DNA from: Gnetum montanum
Taxonomy: Eukaryota > Streptophyta > Gnetopsida > Gnetales > Gnetaceae
Length of the DNA: 37,372 nt
Direction: 5' to 3'
Assembly (NCBI GenBank): GCA_015680685.1
Contig: MNCI01003758.1
Location: 620-37,991, forward strand
Of this stretch, positions 20,929 through 30,695 are shown in pieces; the stretch's first letter is position 1; each line of letters opens with the position of its first letter. The notes below the pieces were generated by a model. It ran no database searches. It was not told where the DNA came from and saw only the letters and a list, made by a program, of their open reading frames with translations. The position numbers and the translations under genes were made by a program.

Positions 20929-21320
20929 TTGAAAGGGTTTCAAAGCATCTTTATGCTACTTGGTTTCATGGTCGTGGGTACTGTGGCCTACAATCCCTGC
21001 ATGTACCAGTCCAGGGCCTCATATTTTGTTCCTCCCATGAAGGATGCTAGCTTGGGCCAATGCATCTTTGGGGGATTTGCAGGGATAGTAAGCAAAGACA
21101 CATTGTCCATAGCCAATCACAAGATTTATAGAGATGACATCAGTTGCAGTGCCTGCTACCAGATTTGATGCACAGACAAAAGTGTGTGCAATAGAAGCAG
21201 GGTTAAAGTTCTAACCATAAATTTCACAGATAACAACTAGAACAACTTTGTGCTAGTGCTCAAAAGCTTCAAAGGCATGGCACACACCAGCAACACCATG
21301 TAGCTACTCATGAAAAAGGG
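20929..21320 (+). pseudogene. Expansin-like protein fragment
   Basis: Expansin-like proteins are secreted cell-wall proteins with a DPBB fold domain followed by a C-terminal beta-sandwich. Here an ATG is followed by a hydrophobic signal peptide of about 20 residues (to GTVA). Then come YNPCMYQSRASYF, ASLGQCIFGGFAG and SCSACYQI, then CTDKSVCNRSRVKVLTINFTDNN and NFVLVLKSFKGMA. The pattern fits expansin-like A/B proteins (SGACGYG, GCGACYQVRC, VTDxxxxxxTDFxLS). The first stop replaces the R of CYQVRC, as expected for CGA to TGA. The C-terminal domain is not recognisable in 21320-21654. Whether it is a truncated gene or a captured fragment is open. Confidence 0.7.
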
Positions 21321-21654
21321 CTCCACGGTTGTTAGTCAGTGGGGTACCTAGTAAGCTATGACTCGCAAATTGCTTACCTTGCTAATTAGCAAAGTGAGTG
21401 TGTCATGTTCTAACTCCCATTGCCTTACCCAGGATGTGTCAAGTATCCTACCTCTCTAATCAACGTGCTGCTTCCATTTTGGATGCATCAATTGTAGAGA
21501 TGACCAACTATGGGGATTGGGGATTTTGTTTCCAAGGAGGTAGTTGTGGCTGTGAGTGTCTATTGGTCTTGAAGTGGGTGTGTGCCCAGTTAATCAGGTT
21601 GGGTTTATTGCCTAAAATGTGTCATAAAGTGTGGAGGCATTACCATTGTATTTC
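21321..21654 (+). other. Unassigned sequence left of the copia element
   Basis: It could be the eroded second half of the expansin-like gene, but no motif of that domain can be traced. It ends at the copia insertion. Confidence 0.3.
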
Positions 21655-21659
21655 ATGCT
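21655..21659. repeat. Target duplication of the copia element, left copy
   Basis: ATGCT here and ATGCA at 26465-26469 flank the LTRs; four of five bases agree, as in an aged duplication. Confidence 0.6.
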
Positions 21660-22029
21660 TGTTAGAGTATGGTGAGGTGACCCGAATTCTATTTCTAGTT
21701 TTCTATTGTTACATTGTACCAGAATTCTATTTCTAATTTCTATCATTACATTGTACTAGAATTCTATTTTTGGTTTTATACTAGAATCTTATTTTTGGTT
21801 ACTACCCTTATATTGTACTAGAATTCTATTTTTGATTTTTAGGTTACATTGTACCAGAAGTTGAAGGGTTGAACTCCCCTTTATATAGTCCTTTTTGCTC
21901 TCCCCTTTTGTACACTCAAGAAAATCTCTATGGTTTTCATCCTATTTGGGATTTCCACATCAATTCTTTATGTGTTGCTATTTTGATTTCTATTTTCCTA
22001 TTGCGTTTTTCTTATTTTATTGTTCTACA
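21660..22029 (+). repeat. 5' LTR of the copia element
   Basis: It begins TGTTAGAGTATGGTGAGGTGACCC and ends TTGTTCTACA. Inside, a CATTGTACTAGAATTCTATTT motif is repeated four to five times at about 21690-21860 at U3. CCCCTTTATATAGTCC at about 21877 is the likely TATA region. Confidence 0.85.
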
Positions 22030-22031
22030 AT

Positions 22032-22044
22032 TGGTATTGAAGCC
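22032..22044 (+). other. Primer binding site of the copia element, tRNA-iMet
   Basis: TGGTATTGAAGCC matches TGGTATCAGAGCC at 10 of 13 positions, two bases after the LTR. Confidence 0.75.
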
Positions 22045-22068
22045 AAAGTTTGAGTTTTTGTTTCAACA

Positions 22069-22880
22069 ATGGCAACTGTGAAATACAATATTCCACTTTT
22101 AGATCACAATACCAAATTTTCACTATGGCAAGTCAAGATGTGGGTTGTGCTTGCACAAATGGATTTGGATGATGCACTATTGGGGTTTGCCAAGATGCCC
22201 TCATCTTGGACATTAGAGGAAAAACAACGTAGAGATTGAAAGGCCCTATCTCAAATTCATCTTCATTTATCAAATCAAAATTTGCATGATGTTTTGAAGA
22301 AGAAAATCGCCACTACATTGTGGTTAAAATTGGAGCAGTTGTGTATGATGAAAATCCTAATTAGTAAGCTACACTTAACATAGAAATTATATTCTCACTG
22401 TATGACAAAGGATACATCTATTGAAGATCACATAACAATTTTTGAAGAAATTGTCTCTCTGATCTAGAGAATATGAAGGTTAAGTATAATGAAGAAGATT
22501 TAGGATTGATCCTATTATGTTCATTGCCTTCTTCATATGAAACTTTTAGAGATACTATATTGTATAGTCATGATTCTCTCATCCTAGATGAAGTTTATGA
22601 TGCTTTGTTTGCTAAGAAGAAAATGAAATAGCTTGTGGTTGGATTAGAGACTCAAGAAGAGGGCCTTGTAGTTAGAGGAAGGACACAAGAAAGGAATTCT
22701 AGTGGTGCTTAGAAGGATAGATTGAAATATAAACATAGAGAAAAAAACCTATAATTACTACAATAAGAAGGGGCACATCAAATCTAAATGCTACAAGTTA
22801 CAAAATAAAAATAAGAAAGCTAGTGCAAATCAGAAGGGAAAACAATTGGAAAATTCTAGTGAAGCCAGTGTTGCTAAAGA
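22069..22880 (+). pseudogene. gag: copia gag
   Basis: The start ATG at 22069 gives MATVKYNIPLLDHNTKFSLW, the usual copia gag opening with the F/LW pair, then VKMWVVLAQMDL. A decayed CCHC knuckle is at about 22750-22800 (NKKGHIKSKCYKL); its first cysteines are lost. In-frame stops begin in the first 60 codons (RRD*KAL), and a further stop stands before KAL and in HLT*KL. Confidence 0.8.
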
Positions 22881-24400
22881 TGCACACAATGATGGGGAAC
22901 TCCTAGTTATTTCTGATGGTTGTTCCAAACCTTGTAAGGATTGGATTCTTGATTCAACTTACATATTTCATATGTGTCCTAATCAGGAGTAGTTCTCAAC
23001 ATATGGAACAGTGTCTAAGGATGTTGTAATGGGAAATAATACCTCTTGTAAGATAGTTGGTTTTGGAACAGTCAGAATTAAAATCTTTGATGGAGTTATT
23101 AGGACACTTGCTGATGTGAGGCATGTCCCAAATCTAAAGCGTAATCTTATTTCTTTGAGCACACTAGTGAAGGTGAAGTCGAGAAGGTTAACAAAGGTGC
23201 TCTTATTGTGATGAAAAGGGCAGAAAAGGTATGTCAAGCTATGTGTTTTATAGGGTTCTACGATTATAGGTGATGTAGCTGTTACTACTCCTTCCTTATC
23301 AAATGGTGATATTACTAGACTATGGCATATGCACCTTAAGCATATGAGTTAGAATGGAATGGTTGAACTAAGTAGAAGAGGACTTCTTGATGGACACAAC
23401 ATTAGTAAATTGGAGTTCTATGAGCACTGCATTTTCGAGAAGTAGAAGAGAGTTAATTTCAACAAAGGTATTCACAACACAAAGGGGACACTTTATTATA
23501 TACATTTTGATCTCTAGGGACCATCTAGGATGCTTTCTAAAGGTGGTGCTAGCTATATGTTAACTATCATTGATGACTTCTCTAGAAAAGTTTGGGTGTT
23601 CTTCTTGAAGCCAAAGAGTGATGTGTTTGCTACATTCAAGTAGTGGAAGACTATGATTGAGAAGCAAATAAAGCATCTTTGCACTAATTATGACTTGGAG
23701 TTTTGTTTTGATGAGTTCAATGCTTTCTGTAAGACAGAAGGAATTTTAACGCACTTAATAGTTCTTGGTACTCCACAGTAAAATGGTGTGGCAAAGCGAA
23801 TGAACATGACTTTAGTGGAGAAAGTATGTTGTATGCTCTCTAACTCTAGTTTACCTAAGTCTTTTTGGGCCGAAGCAGCTACTACAACTTGTTTTCTTAT
23901 TAATTACTCTCCCTCAACTGTTGTTGACAAGAAGACTCCAAAAGAGGTATGGTCTGATACTCTGGTTAATTATTCAAATTTGAAGATATTTGGATGTCCT
24001 ACATATGCTTATGTTGATAATGGAAAGCGAGAACCTAGATCTAGAAAATGTATCTTTCTTAGTTACAAGTCTGGTGTTAAAGGATATAAGCTATGATGTC
24101 TAGAAACCAATAAAGTCATAATCAATAGAAATGTTATTTTTGATGAAACTAACATGCTTCATGAGCTGCATTCTAGAGATTCTTGTGATTTTAATTAGCA
24201 AAAGTCAAACACACAAGTGGAGTTTGAGTTTGGGTCAAAATCTACACCAGAGTCTTCATCTCTCCCTAGCTCAAAGATGTAGGGTGGTACTATTTCATCT
24301 TTACTCCCATTGCCACCACAGTATTCTATTACTAAAGACAAACCTAGAAGAGATATTAGACCTCCTTAGAGATATGTTGAAGTTGACTTAGTAGCTTATG
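22881..24400 (+). pseudogene. copia protease and integrase
   Basis: The protease motif reads WILDSTYIFHMCPN at about 22942; the family has WILDSGCxxHMC, so the DSG core is damaged. The GAG-pre-integrase part has LWHMHLKHMS (HHCC zinc region). In the integrase core the first catalytic D survives (FDL*GPSR, W replaced by TAG), the second appears lost (TNYDLEF for TDNGxEF), and the third is E to K (NGVAKRMN for NGVAERMN). C-terminal landmarks SFWAEAATTTCFLINYSPS and FGCPTYAYV are clear at 23788-24096. The integrase would be inactive. Confidence 0.85.
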
Positions 24401-25980
24401 CTCTGAATGTAGCTTAAGGTATTATTTTCTATGAAGAACCTTCCATCTATTTAGAGATAGTTAGTTGTGATAACTTTGAGATTTGGATGATTTCCATGTA
24501 GGAGGAGATAGAATCACTTCATAAGAATAAAACATGGGACTTGGTGAAATTACAAAGGGTAAGAAAGTTGTTCGTTGCAAATGGATGTTCAAAAGAAAAT
24601 AAGGCACACTAGGAGTTGAAGAAGCAAGGTATAAGGCAAGGCTAGTTGCAAAAGGTTATGGTAAGGTTCTAGGTGTTGACTTCATAGATGTGTTCTCTCT
24701 AGTTGTAAAGCATAGTTCAATTCGAGTTTTTCTTGGTGTTGTGGCCATGCATGCTTTTCAGCTTGAACAGTTGGATGTGAATATAACCTTTCTGCATGGA
24801 GAACTTGAGGAGAATATCTACATACAACAATTGGATGGTTTTATAGTTTTAGGAAAATAAGACCATGTGTGCTTACTAGAAAAATCTCTTTATGACATGA
24901 AACAGTCACCTAGACACTGGTATAAGAGGTTTGACTCATTTATGATTACTCATGATTTCAAAAGAAGTAATTATGATAGTTGTGTTTATTTCAAGAAGAT
25001 TAATGATGGTTCATTTGTATACCTACTCTTATATGTTGATGACATGCTGATAACAGCCAAGAATAAAGGGAAGATAAGAAAGGTAAAGGCCCAACTTAGT
25101 AAGGAATTTGAGATGAAAGACTTGGGGGCAACAAAGAAGATACTTGGCATGGAGATTCTAAGAGATAGAAATGTAGGTAAATTGTACCTAAGTCAAAAAG
25201 GGTACATCGAGAAAGTTCTTTACAAATTCAATATGCAAAATGCCAAACTTGTTACTACTTCATTAGCTACGCATTTCAAACTTTCATCTACTTTATCTCC
25301 ACAATCAGATGATGGGGTTGATTATATGTCACGAATTCCACACTCTAGTGTAGTGGGTTCCCTAATGCATGATATGGTTTGTACTCATCTAGATTTATCA
25401 CATGTAGTCAGTGCAATCAATAGATACATGGCTAATCTAGGTAAAGAGCATTGGAAAGTAGTACAATGGATTTTTAGATACTTACATGGATCTACTAATG
25501 TTTGTTTACATTTGGGAGGACTAGAGATGGGGTCATTGGCTATGTTGATTCTGATTTTGCTAGAGATCTTGATAAGAGAAGATCACTTAAAGGGTATGTT
25601 TTCACCATTGGTGGTTGTGCTATTAGTTGGAAAGCTACCTTGCAGACTACAGTTGCATTGTCTACTACTGAGTCTAAGTATATGGTTATTAACAAGTCTT
25701 TTAAAGAAGCCATTTGGTTGAAGGGACTATTTGATGAACTTAGTGAAGATTTGTAGATTACCATAGTTTATTGCAATAGTCAAAGTGTTATTTTCCTCAC
25801 AAAAGATCAAATGTTTCATGAAAGGACAAAACACATTAATGTGTGATATCATTTTGTGCATGATATCATTGTTTGTGGTGATATTATTATGAGCAAAGTT
25901 AATACTCATGATAACCCTTATGATATGATGACCAAATCACTTCTTGTTGCCAAGTTTGAGCATTGCTTGAACTTCGTTGG
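24401..25980 (+). pseudogene. copia reverse transcriptase and RNase H
   Basis: The RT begins around EEIESLHKNKTWDL (24500); a one-base shift at about 24558 moves the frame before KVVRCKWMFKRK. Conserved blocks follow: EEARYKARLVAKGY, QLDVNITFLHGEL, KSLYDMKQSPRHWYKRFD and the catalytic YVDDM (25033-25047). RNase H comes after a second shift near 25515: GYVDSDFARDLDKRRSLKGYVF, CAISWKATLQTTVALSTTESKYM, then CNSQSVIFLTKDQMFHERTKHI. The YVDD residues are intact, but the two shifts and several stops exclude a full product. Confidence 0.9.
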
Positions 25981-26069
25981 TGTTTTTTGTTGAGTTTTTT
26001 AAATTATTTTTGTGGAAGATGTGAAGACCTTTTGTCAAAGATTGGAGATATGTTCTTTGTATGGAAATT

Positions 26070-26086
26070 TGCATCAAAATGGAGAT
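26070..26086 (+). other. Polypurine tract of the copia element
   Basis: CATCAAAATGGAGAT precedes the right LTR, as expected for the family's AAGTGGGAGAT type tract. Confidence 0.6.
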
Positions 26087-26464
26087 CGTTAAAGTATGAT
26101 GAGGTGACCCAAATTCTATTTCTAGTTTTTTGCCATTACATTATGCTAGAATTCTATTTCTGATTTTTTTCGTTACATTGTATAAGAATTCTATTTTTGG
26201 TTTCTACCACTACATTGTACCAGCATTCTATTTTTGGTTTTTGCTATTATATTGTACTAGAATTTGAAAGGTAAAACTCCCCTTTATATAGTCCCTTTTG
26301 CATTCCCCTTTTGTACACTTAAAAAAATATTTAATCTAATGAACTAACTCTCTACCTCTGCCCACAGTTTTCATCCTGATTTGGGGTTTCCACATAAATT
26401 CTATGTGTGTTATTGTTTTGATTTCTACTTACCTATATCATTTTTCTTATTTTATTATTCTACA
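26087..26464 (+). repeat. 3' LTR of the copia element
   Basis: The LTR starts CGTTAAAGTATGATGAGG, with TG changed to CG relative to the left LTR. It ends TTATTCTACA. It aligns to the left LTR throughout but has an extra segment of about 40 bp near 26320-26365. Confidence 0.85.
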
Positions 26465-27490
26465 ATGCAAATTTTTGGGAATAAACATGAGTGTGAGAAT
26501 CAACATACAAACGGTAGTGGCAGGTTTTTCCAATTGGCAAGCTTTGAGCAGAAGAACAAATGGTGGATGCGAGCATGACCAACATGAGGAGTTGTGACAA
26601 TTGAAGATGGAGGAGGCACTACAGGAAGACAATCGTGAAGACAATAGAAGTGGACGAATGGTGCCATTGTAGAAAAGCTCATCCACTAACAACATGGAGG
26701 AGCAAAAATAATGTGACTCCTCCTATGCCACTATTAACAAAAACTCAAACTCAGAATTGGCCATGGCTACCAAAGGCGCTACTCTAATAAAGGACCCAAG
26801 AGCATTTGTGATTGTTGGAGAAGAAAGGAAATAGATGTGGGCAAAGCAGTGGCAAATGGCAGTACTACCTTCCAATGGGAAGATTAAAGATGACATGGTG
26901 TGTGGTATTCTCAAAGGCCTACACATCTAATGCAGACATGTAGATGTGCATGGCCTTAAGGCTGTGTGGCCTTAATAAAAATTTTTTAAAAAAAAAATTC
27001 ATAGCTTCTATTGAATTACAATTTGTAAAAAATTTTAAACATAAAAAGGAGGGTTTACAATTTAAAAAGGAGGGATTTATAAACATTTGGTAAATATAAC
27101 TTTATTTTCTATGAGAATTGAAACTTCCTATGAAAGTTGTAACTTCCTATGGTAAGTATAACTAAATCCCCAAGATATTTGTAACTTACCTTAATCTATT
27201 ATGATGATTGTAACTACCCAAAAGCCACTATAGAAAGGGCTTCAAGGGTATAATTTAGAAGGGATTTTTGGGGGAAGATCAAGAAGAATTATTGAAGATT
27301 TCTTTTAAGGCATGGTTTGCTAATCAATTCAGTTGCTTTGTTTTAATCTTATGAGTTCTTTTCTTTCCATTTTGCTTCAGTTGCTTGGCTAATGATTTAC
27401 ATAGTACTGTGCTTGACATTTAATTTTGTGATTTTTTTATTACTCTTATAGTTCTATTTTTGTGCATTCTAGACTTCTATTTGGTTACCA
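26465..27490 (+). other. Unassigned sequence with an A-rich tract
   Basis: The stretch to 26935 has short overlapping frames on both strands and no family match. It ends in AATAAAAATTTTTTAAAAAAAAAA at about 26971-26996, which could be the poly(A) end of a retroposed sequence. From 27100 repeated GTAACTTCCTATGR and GTAACTTACC phrases resemble LTR sequence, but no ends could be set. Confidence 0.3.
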
Positions 27491-27497
27491 TATAAGA

Positions 27498-27860
27498 GTT
27501 TATGTTGTATTTGAAAAACGTCTTGAACAATTTAATAGTAATGTCTTTATAAAATTGTCTATTTGAGTCTAGAGGATCTAGAAAATCTTTAATACTTTAG
27601 GTTGACTTGAAATAACTTCATTTTTTTAAAAGTTCATTTCTTTGATATTTCAATCTTGAAATTGTTAAATTTTTTCTGATAGCTCTATTGTTTGCAATTT
27701 TTGACAACTATTAACTAGCCAAATAAAAACTTGTGCTTTGTCATTTACAAAGAGTTTTGGTAGTTCAATAAGAGTGTCTTTTAAGAAATTGCTTGTTGAG
27801 CTCAGAGGGTTTAGACAAGTTGTAATACTTAGATTGAACTGAAATAGCTTTATTGCGAAG
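27498..27860 (+). repeat. Diverged direct duplication of about 125 bp
   Basis: About 27545-27625 (TCTTTATAAAATTGTC...GAGTCTAGAGGATCTAGA...AATACTTTAGGTTGACTTGAAATAACTT) parallels about 27775-27855 (TCTTTTAAGAAATTGC...GAGCTCAGAGGGTTTAGA...AATACTTAGATTGAACTGAAATAGCTT), offset about 230 bp. No coding content. Confidence 0.5.
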
Positions 27861-28264
27861 TGTTTCATCATCTTCAATTTATCTCGCTTAAATGTTTGAG
27901 ATTTCACACAAATTTGTTTTTCTTTCTTCTCTTTTTCTAAAATCTATTGAATCTCGCTCTATTTCTAATTTTCTTGTAAACCTTTCTCTTTGGGGGAAAT
28001 TAGGAGTAGATTTATGCAAAATTGTGCTTAAACATTTTGGTGAAATTTTATTTGTTTCAAGCAACATACTCTAGGGACTATATAGACTAAGTGACTTGAT
28101 AAAATAGGAATCTTTGATGACTCATAGTATTTGACAAAGTTAGCTAAATCTCTATTATAATAGTCAATTACAATTTCATACACAAAAACAAGTATTTTAA
28201 CTTTCACAATAGCAAACACACATTCACGCTTAGTTTACTCTATAACCATTGAGTTTATTTGAAG
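27861..28264 (+). other. AT-rich sequence, nothing recognised
   Basis: Short open frames only, without recognisable motifs. Confidence 0.4.
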
Positions 28265-28425
28265 GAATCTTGGCCTTGGTGTTGTCAGAGACCAACAAAC
28301 ACCTAAACCCAAGTTTAAAGGAACACCTTCGTTTCCCGTGATCCCAGTCATGGGATCGGAGGAAAAAAGTTGACGATCCCAAATGGTCACCAACGCTTAC
28401 CACTAAGCTAACACTTCATTGATAC
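28265..28425 (-). mobile_element. tRNA-like SINE remnant
   Basis: The minus strand reads GTGTTAGCTTAGTGGTAAGCG, a good RNA polymerase III box A, followed by GGATCGTCAAC where box B is expected and by a palindromic GATCCCATGACTGGGATC. Its GC content exceeds that of its surroundings. No clear target duplication found. Confidence 0.45.
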
Positions 28426-29169
28426 TAGGAGATATCATTTTAGCAACAATAAAATGAAGTTACTTACCAATACAAAAACAATAATGAATTATTTTACATG
28501 GTTTCACTAAATTCCATTATGCTTGTCCACATGATCTATGTGCCATCATGCATGTACAATTGATAATTATATATGTATGATAAACATGCAAATTGTTTAT
28601 TGAATGAGAGATAATGCACTAACATGCACTAAGAAAATTTTGTACAAACACATTTGACACTAGTCTCCATGGTTGACAATCGTGTGTGCATCATAGATAT
28701 TGAAAATATTCTTTAAATGAAGAACAATGCACTAACATGCAAGCATCAATATTCTTTTTTTAATGATGATGATAGGCTTAAACCATTTCCATGTTCTAGG
28801 GAATTCTCTCAAACCTAAATTTGAATGAAAGTTGCTTCATGCAAAAGATGAGAACATTAAAATAGAGACATTCTTTTCAAAGAAATTGTTCTTGTACATA
28901 TGCAATGACACATTGAATACATTAAGTTTATGCAATAACATATCATAGTAAGCACCAATTGGGATTTCAAATTACCAAAACATATAGAGAAGGAAAAAAT
29001 CTCTTGCCAAATTCAACCCTTACCTTATCTCACATAACATAGTTCTCTAAGTTAATTTGGTTGATAAAAGTAATGCTGGTATACTCTTTTCTTTATGATA
29101 TTGAAACAACTGAGAAAATTAATTCAATGACTCGTTAGAGGTATCAAGTTGCAATTCACTCTTGATAAC
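28426..29169 (+). other. AT-rich sequence, nothing recognised
   Basis: CATGCACTAACATGCA-type phrases recur around 28614-28740, including AATGCACTAACATGCA twice about 115 bp apart, suggesting an old duplication. No genes. Confidence 0.4.
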
Positions 29170-29300
29170 AATGAGGTGTTAGCCTAGTAATAAGGTTCTT
29201 GTTTTGGAAGCTCCTAGTTATGATTTCAATTTTACTGGGCAACATTGAGTTATAAAGTTTTAATTGGAGAATACATCTTAGGGTGTACCTATATTTCCAT
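29170..29300 (+). mobile_element. tRNA-like SINE remnant
   Basis: GAGGTGTTAGCCTAGTAATAAGG (box A-like) and TATGATTTCAATTTTA (box B-like) are about 40 bp apart, the expected distance. The tail is not defined. Confidence 0.4.
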
Positions 29301-29589
29301 TATTTCAAGTTCCAACTCCCCTATATCCCCTCCTCCCTCCCTCCCAAAACACTAATTTCACATGCAGTCAAACAAAAAATTATGTCCATCATTTCACAAG
29401 AATATCATTAGGTTAAAAATAATTGCAATGGATCGCAATCCTTTCAAAATGGAAAATATGATGAATTTTAAATGATTTCCTCTCCATACTTGTTTTAGAT
29501 AATGCCACAAACTTCAAATGATATATGATTCAAATAATTCAATCATGGTTTTGGTAAATTAAACATCAATTACACTCGATAGCTAATTT
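29301..29589 (+). other. Low-complexity and AT-rich sequence
   Basis: A pyrimidine run CCCCTCCTCCCTCCCTCCC lies at about 29327-29345. Nothing else seen. Confidence 0.4.
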
Positions 29590-30535
29590 GGAAAAGCATA
29601 AAAGATCAAGACGTGAGGGAACTACCACTAAAATTAGGACTACTTATAGAAAAACATTTGATTTTTCAGTCATAGTAGGTCTACATCAAGGTTTTGCACT
29701 TGGCTTGTAGTTATTTGCCAATATTATGGATGAATTGACAAAGAAAATACAAGATAAAATCCCTTGTTATATGATATTTGCATATGATATTATGTTGGTA
29801 GATATAGCTTGAGAAAATGTTACTTCTAAAATGAAGAAGTGGAGACGTGCTCTAGAACCAAAAGACTTAAAAATTAGTAAAGGTAAGATAGAATATATGA
29901 AATGCAATTTTAATAATAGCATAAATAGTGGTGATATAGAAGTGACAATTCAAGTCCAAAAAATCCCTCACTACAAACAAATCCACTATATATGATACAT
30001 ATATAAGAAATAGAATTGAAGCAAGATGATCAAAATGGAGACAAGCTGGTGGTGTTCTATGTGATAAAAAAAATACCAATAAATTTGAAGCAAAAATTTT
30101 ATAGGATAGCAATTAAGACTTCTCTATCTTCTATAGTGCTAAATGTTAGGCAATACAAAAGAATCATGAACAACAAATCATTGTGGGAGAAATGTGAATG
30201 CTTTGATGAACGCGAAATGTTACTAAAAGTGATAAACTACATAATATAAACATCACATGAAGACTTGGAGCAACTAGTATTTCAAATAAGCTACAAGAAT
30301 GACAACTTAGATGGTTTGAACATGTGCAAAAAAGCTGAGATAATAAACCTATTAACAAAGGTTGCTCCATCAGTATTATAGGAAAGCCACTGAAAGGAAG
30401 ACCAAAGAAGACATGGGAAAAAACAAAGATGATTGGAAATTGCAAATAAACAAAGATTAGCTCTTCATAGAAGTGAATGATGAAACAAACTCATGTAATT
30501 GACTAAGACAAGGCTACAATAATGATAATGATAAA
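29590..30535 (+). mobile_element. RTE-type LINE remnant, C-terminal reverse transcriptase
   Basis: The plus-strand translation gives VGLHQGFALGL, LFANIMDELTKKIQDKIPCYMIFAYDIMLVD, KKWRRALEPKDLKISKGKIEYMKCNF and then the 3' part, matching the plant RTE pattern (LHQGSALSP, MDELTxxIQDxIPWCMLFADD, KTEYMECxFS). The catalytic FADD reads FAYD, so it was inactive apart from its stops. The end TAAGACAAGGCTACAATAATGATAATGATAA is the typical RTE 3' end. The 5' two thirds are missing, as expected for a truncated insertion. Confidence 0.8.
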
Positions 30536-30587
30536 AGATCTATTTTAAACCCTTATCTTATTACAATTGAATAAGATTGGACAATGT

Positions 30588-30695
30588 TGACTTAGTGATA
30601 AGACTCTTGATTTGAAAATTCCAAATCATGGAATCGATTTTGGTTCAAGGTTCTTTTTTCTGCAAGTTTGACACTTCCAACCAACAAGTATAGTT
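30588..30695 (+). mobile_element. tRNA-like SINE remnant
   Basis: GTTGACTTAGTGATAAGACTC (box A-like) and TGGAATCGATTTTGG (box B-like) are spaced like those at 29170. The two copies share the TAGTRATAAG core. Confidence 0.35.

Larger units (their letters stand above)
21660..26464 (+). mobile_element. Complete but inactive Ty1/copia retrotransposon
   Basis: The 4.8-kb element has a 370-bp left LTR, a tRNA-iMet primer site, gag, protease, integrase, reverse transcriptase and RNase H in copia order, a polypurine tract, a 378-bp right LTR and flanking ATGC(T/A). The polyprotein keeps the gag frame from 22069 to about 24558, then shifts, and shifts again near 25515. Many stops stand where the family has W or Q. 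Both LTRs carry the same repeated GAATTCTATTTCTA-type motif. Confidence 0.9.
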
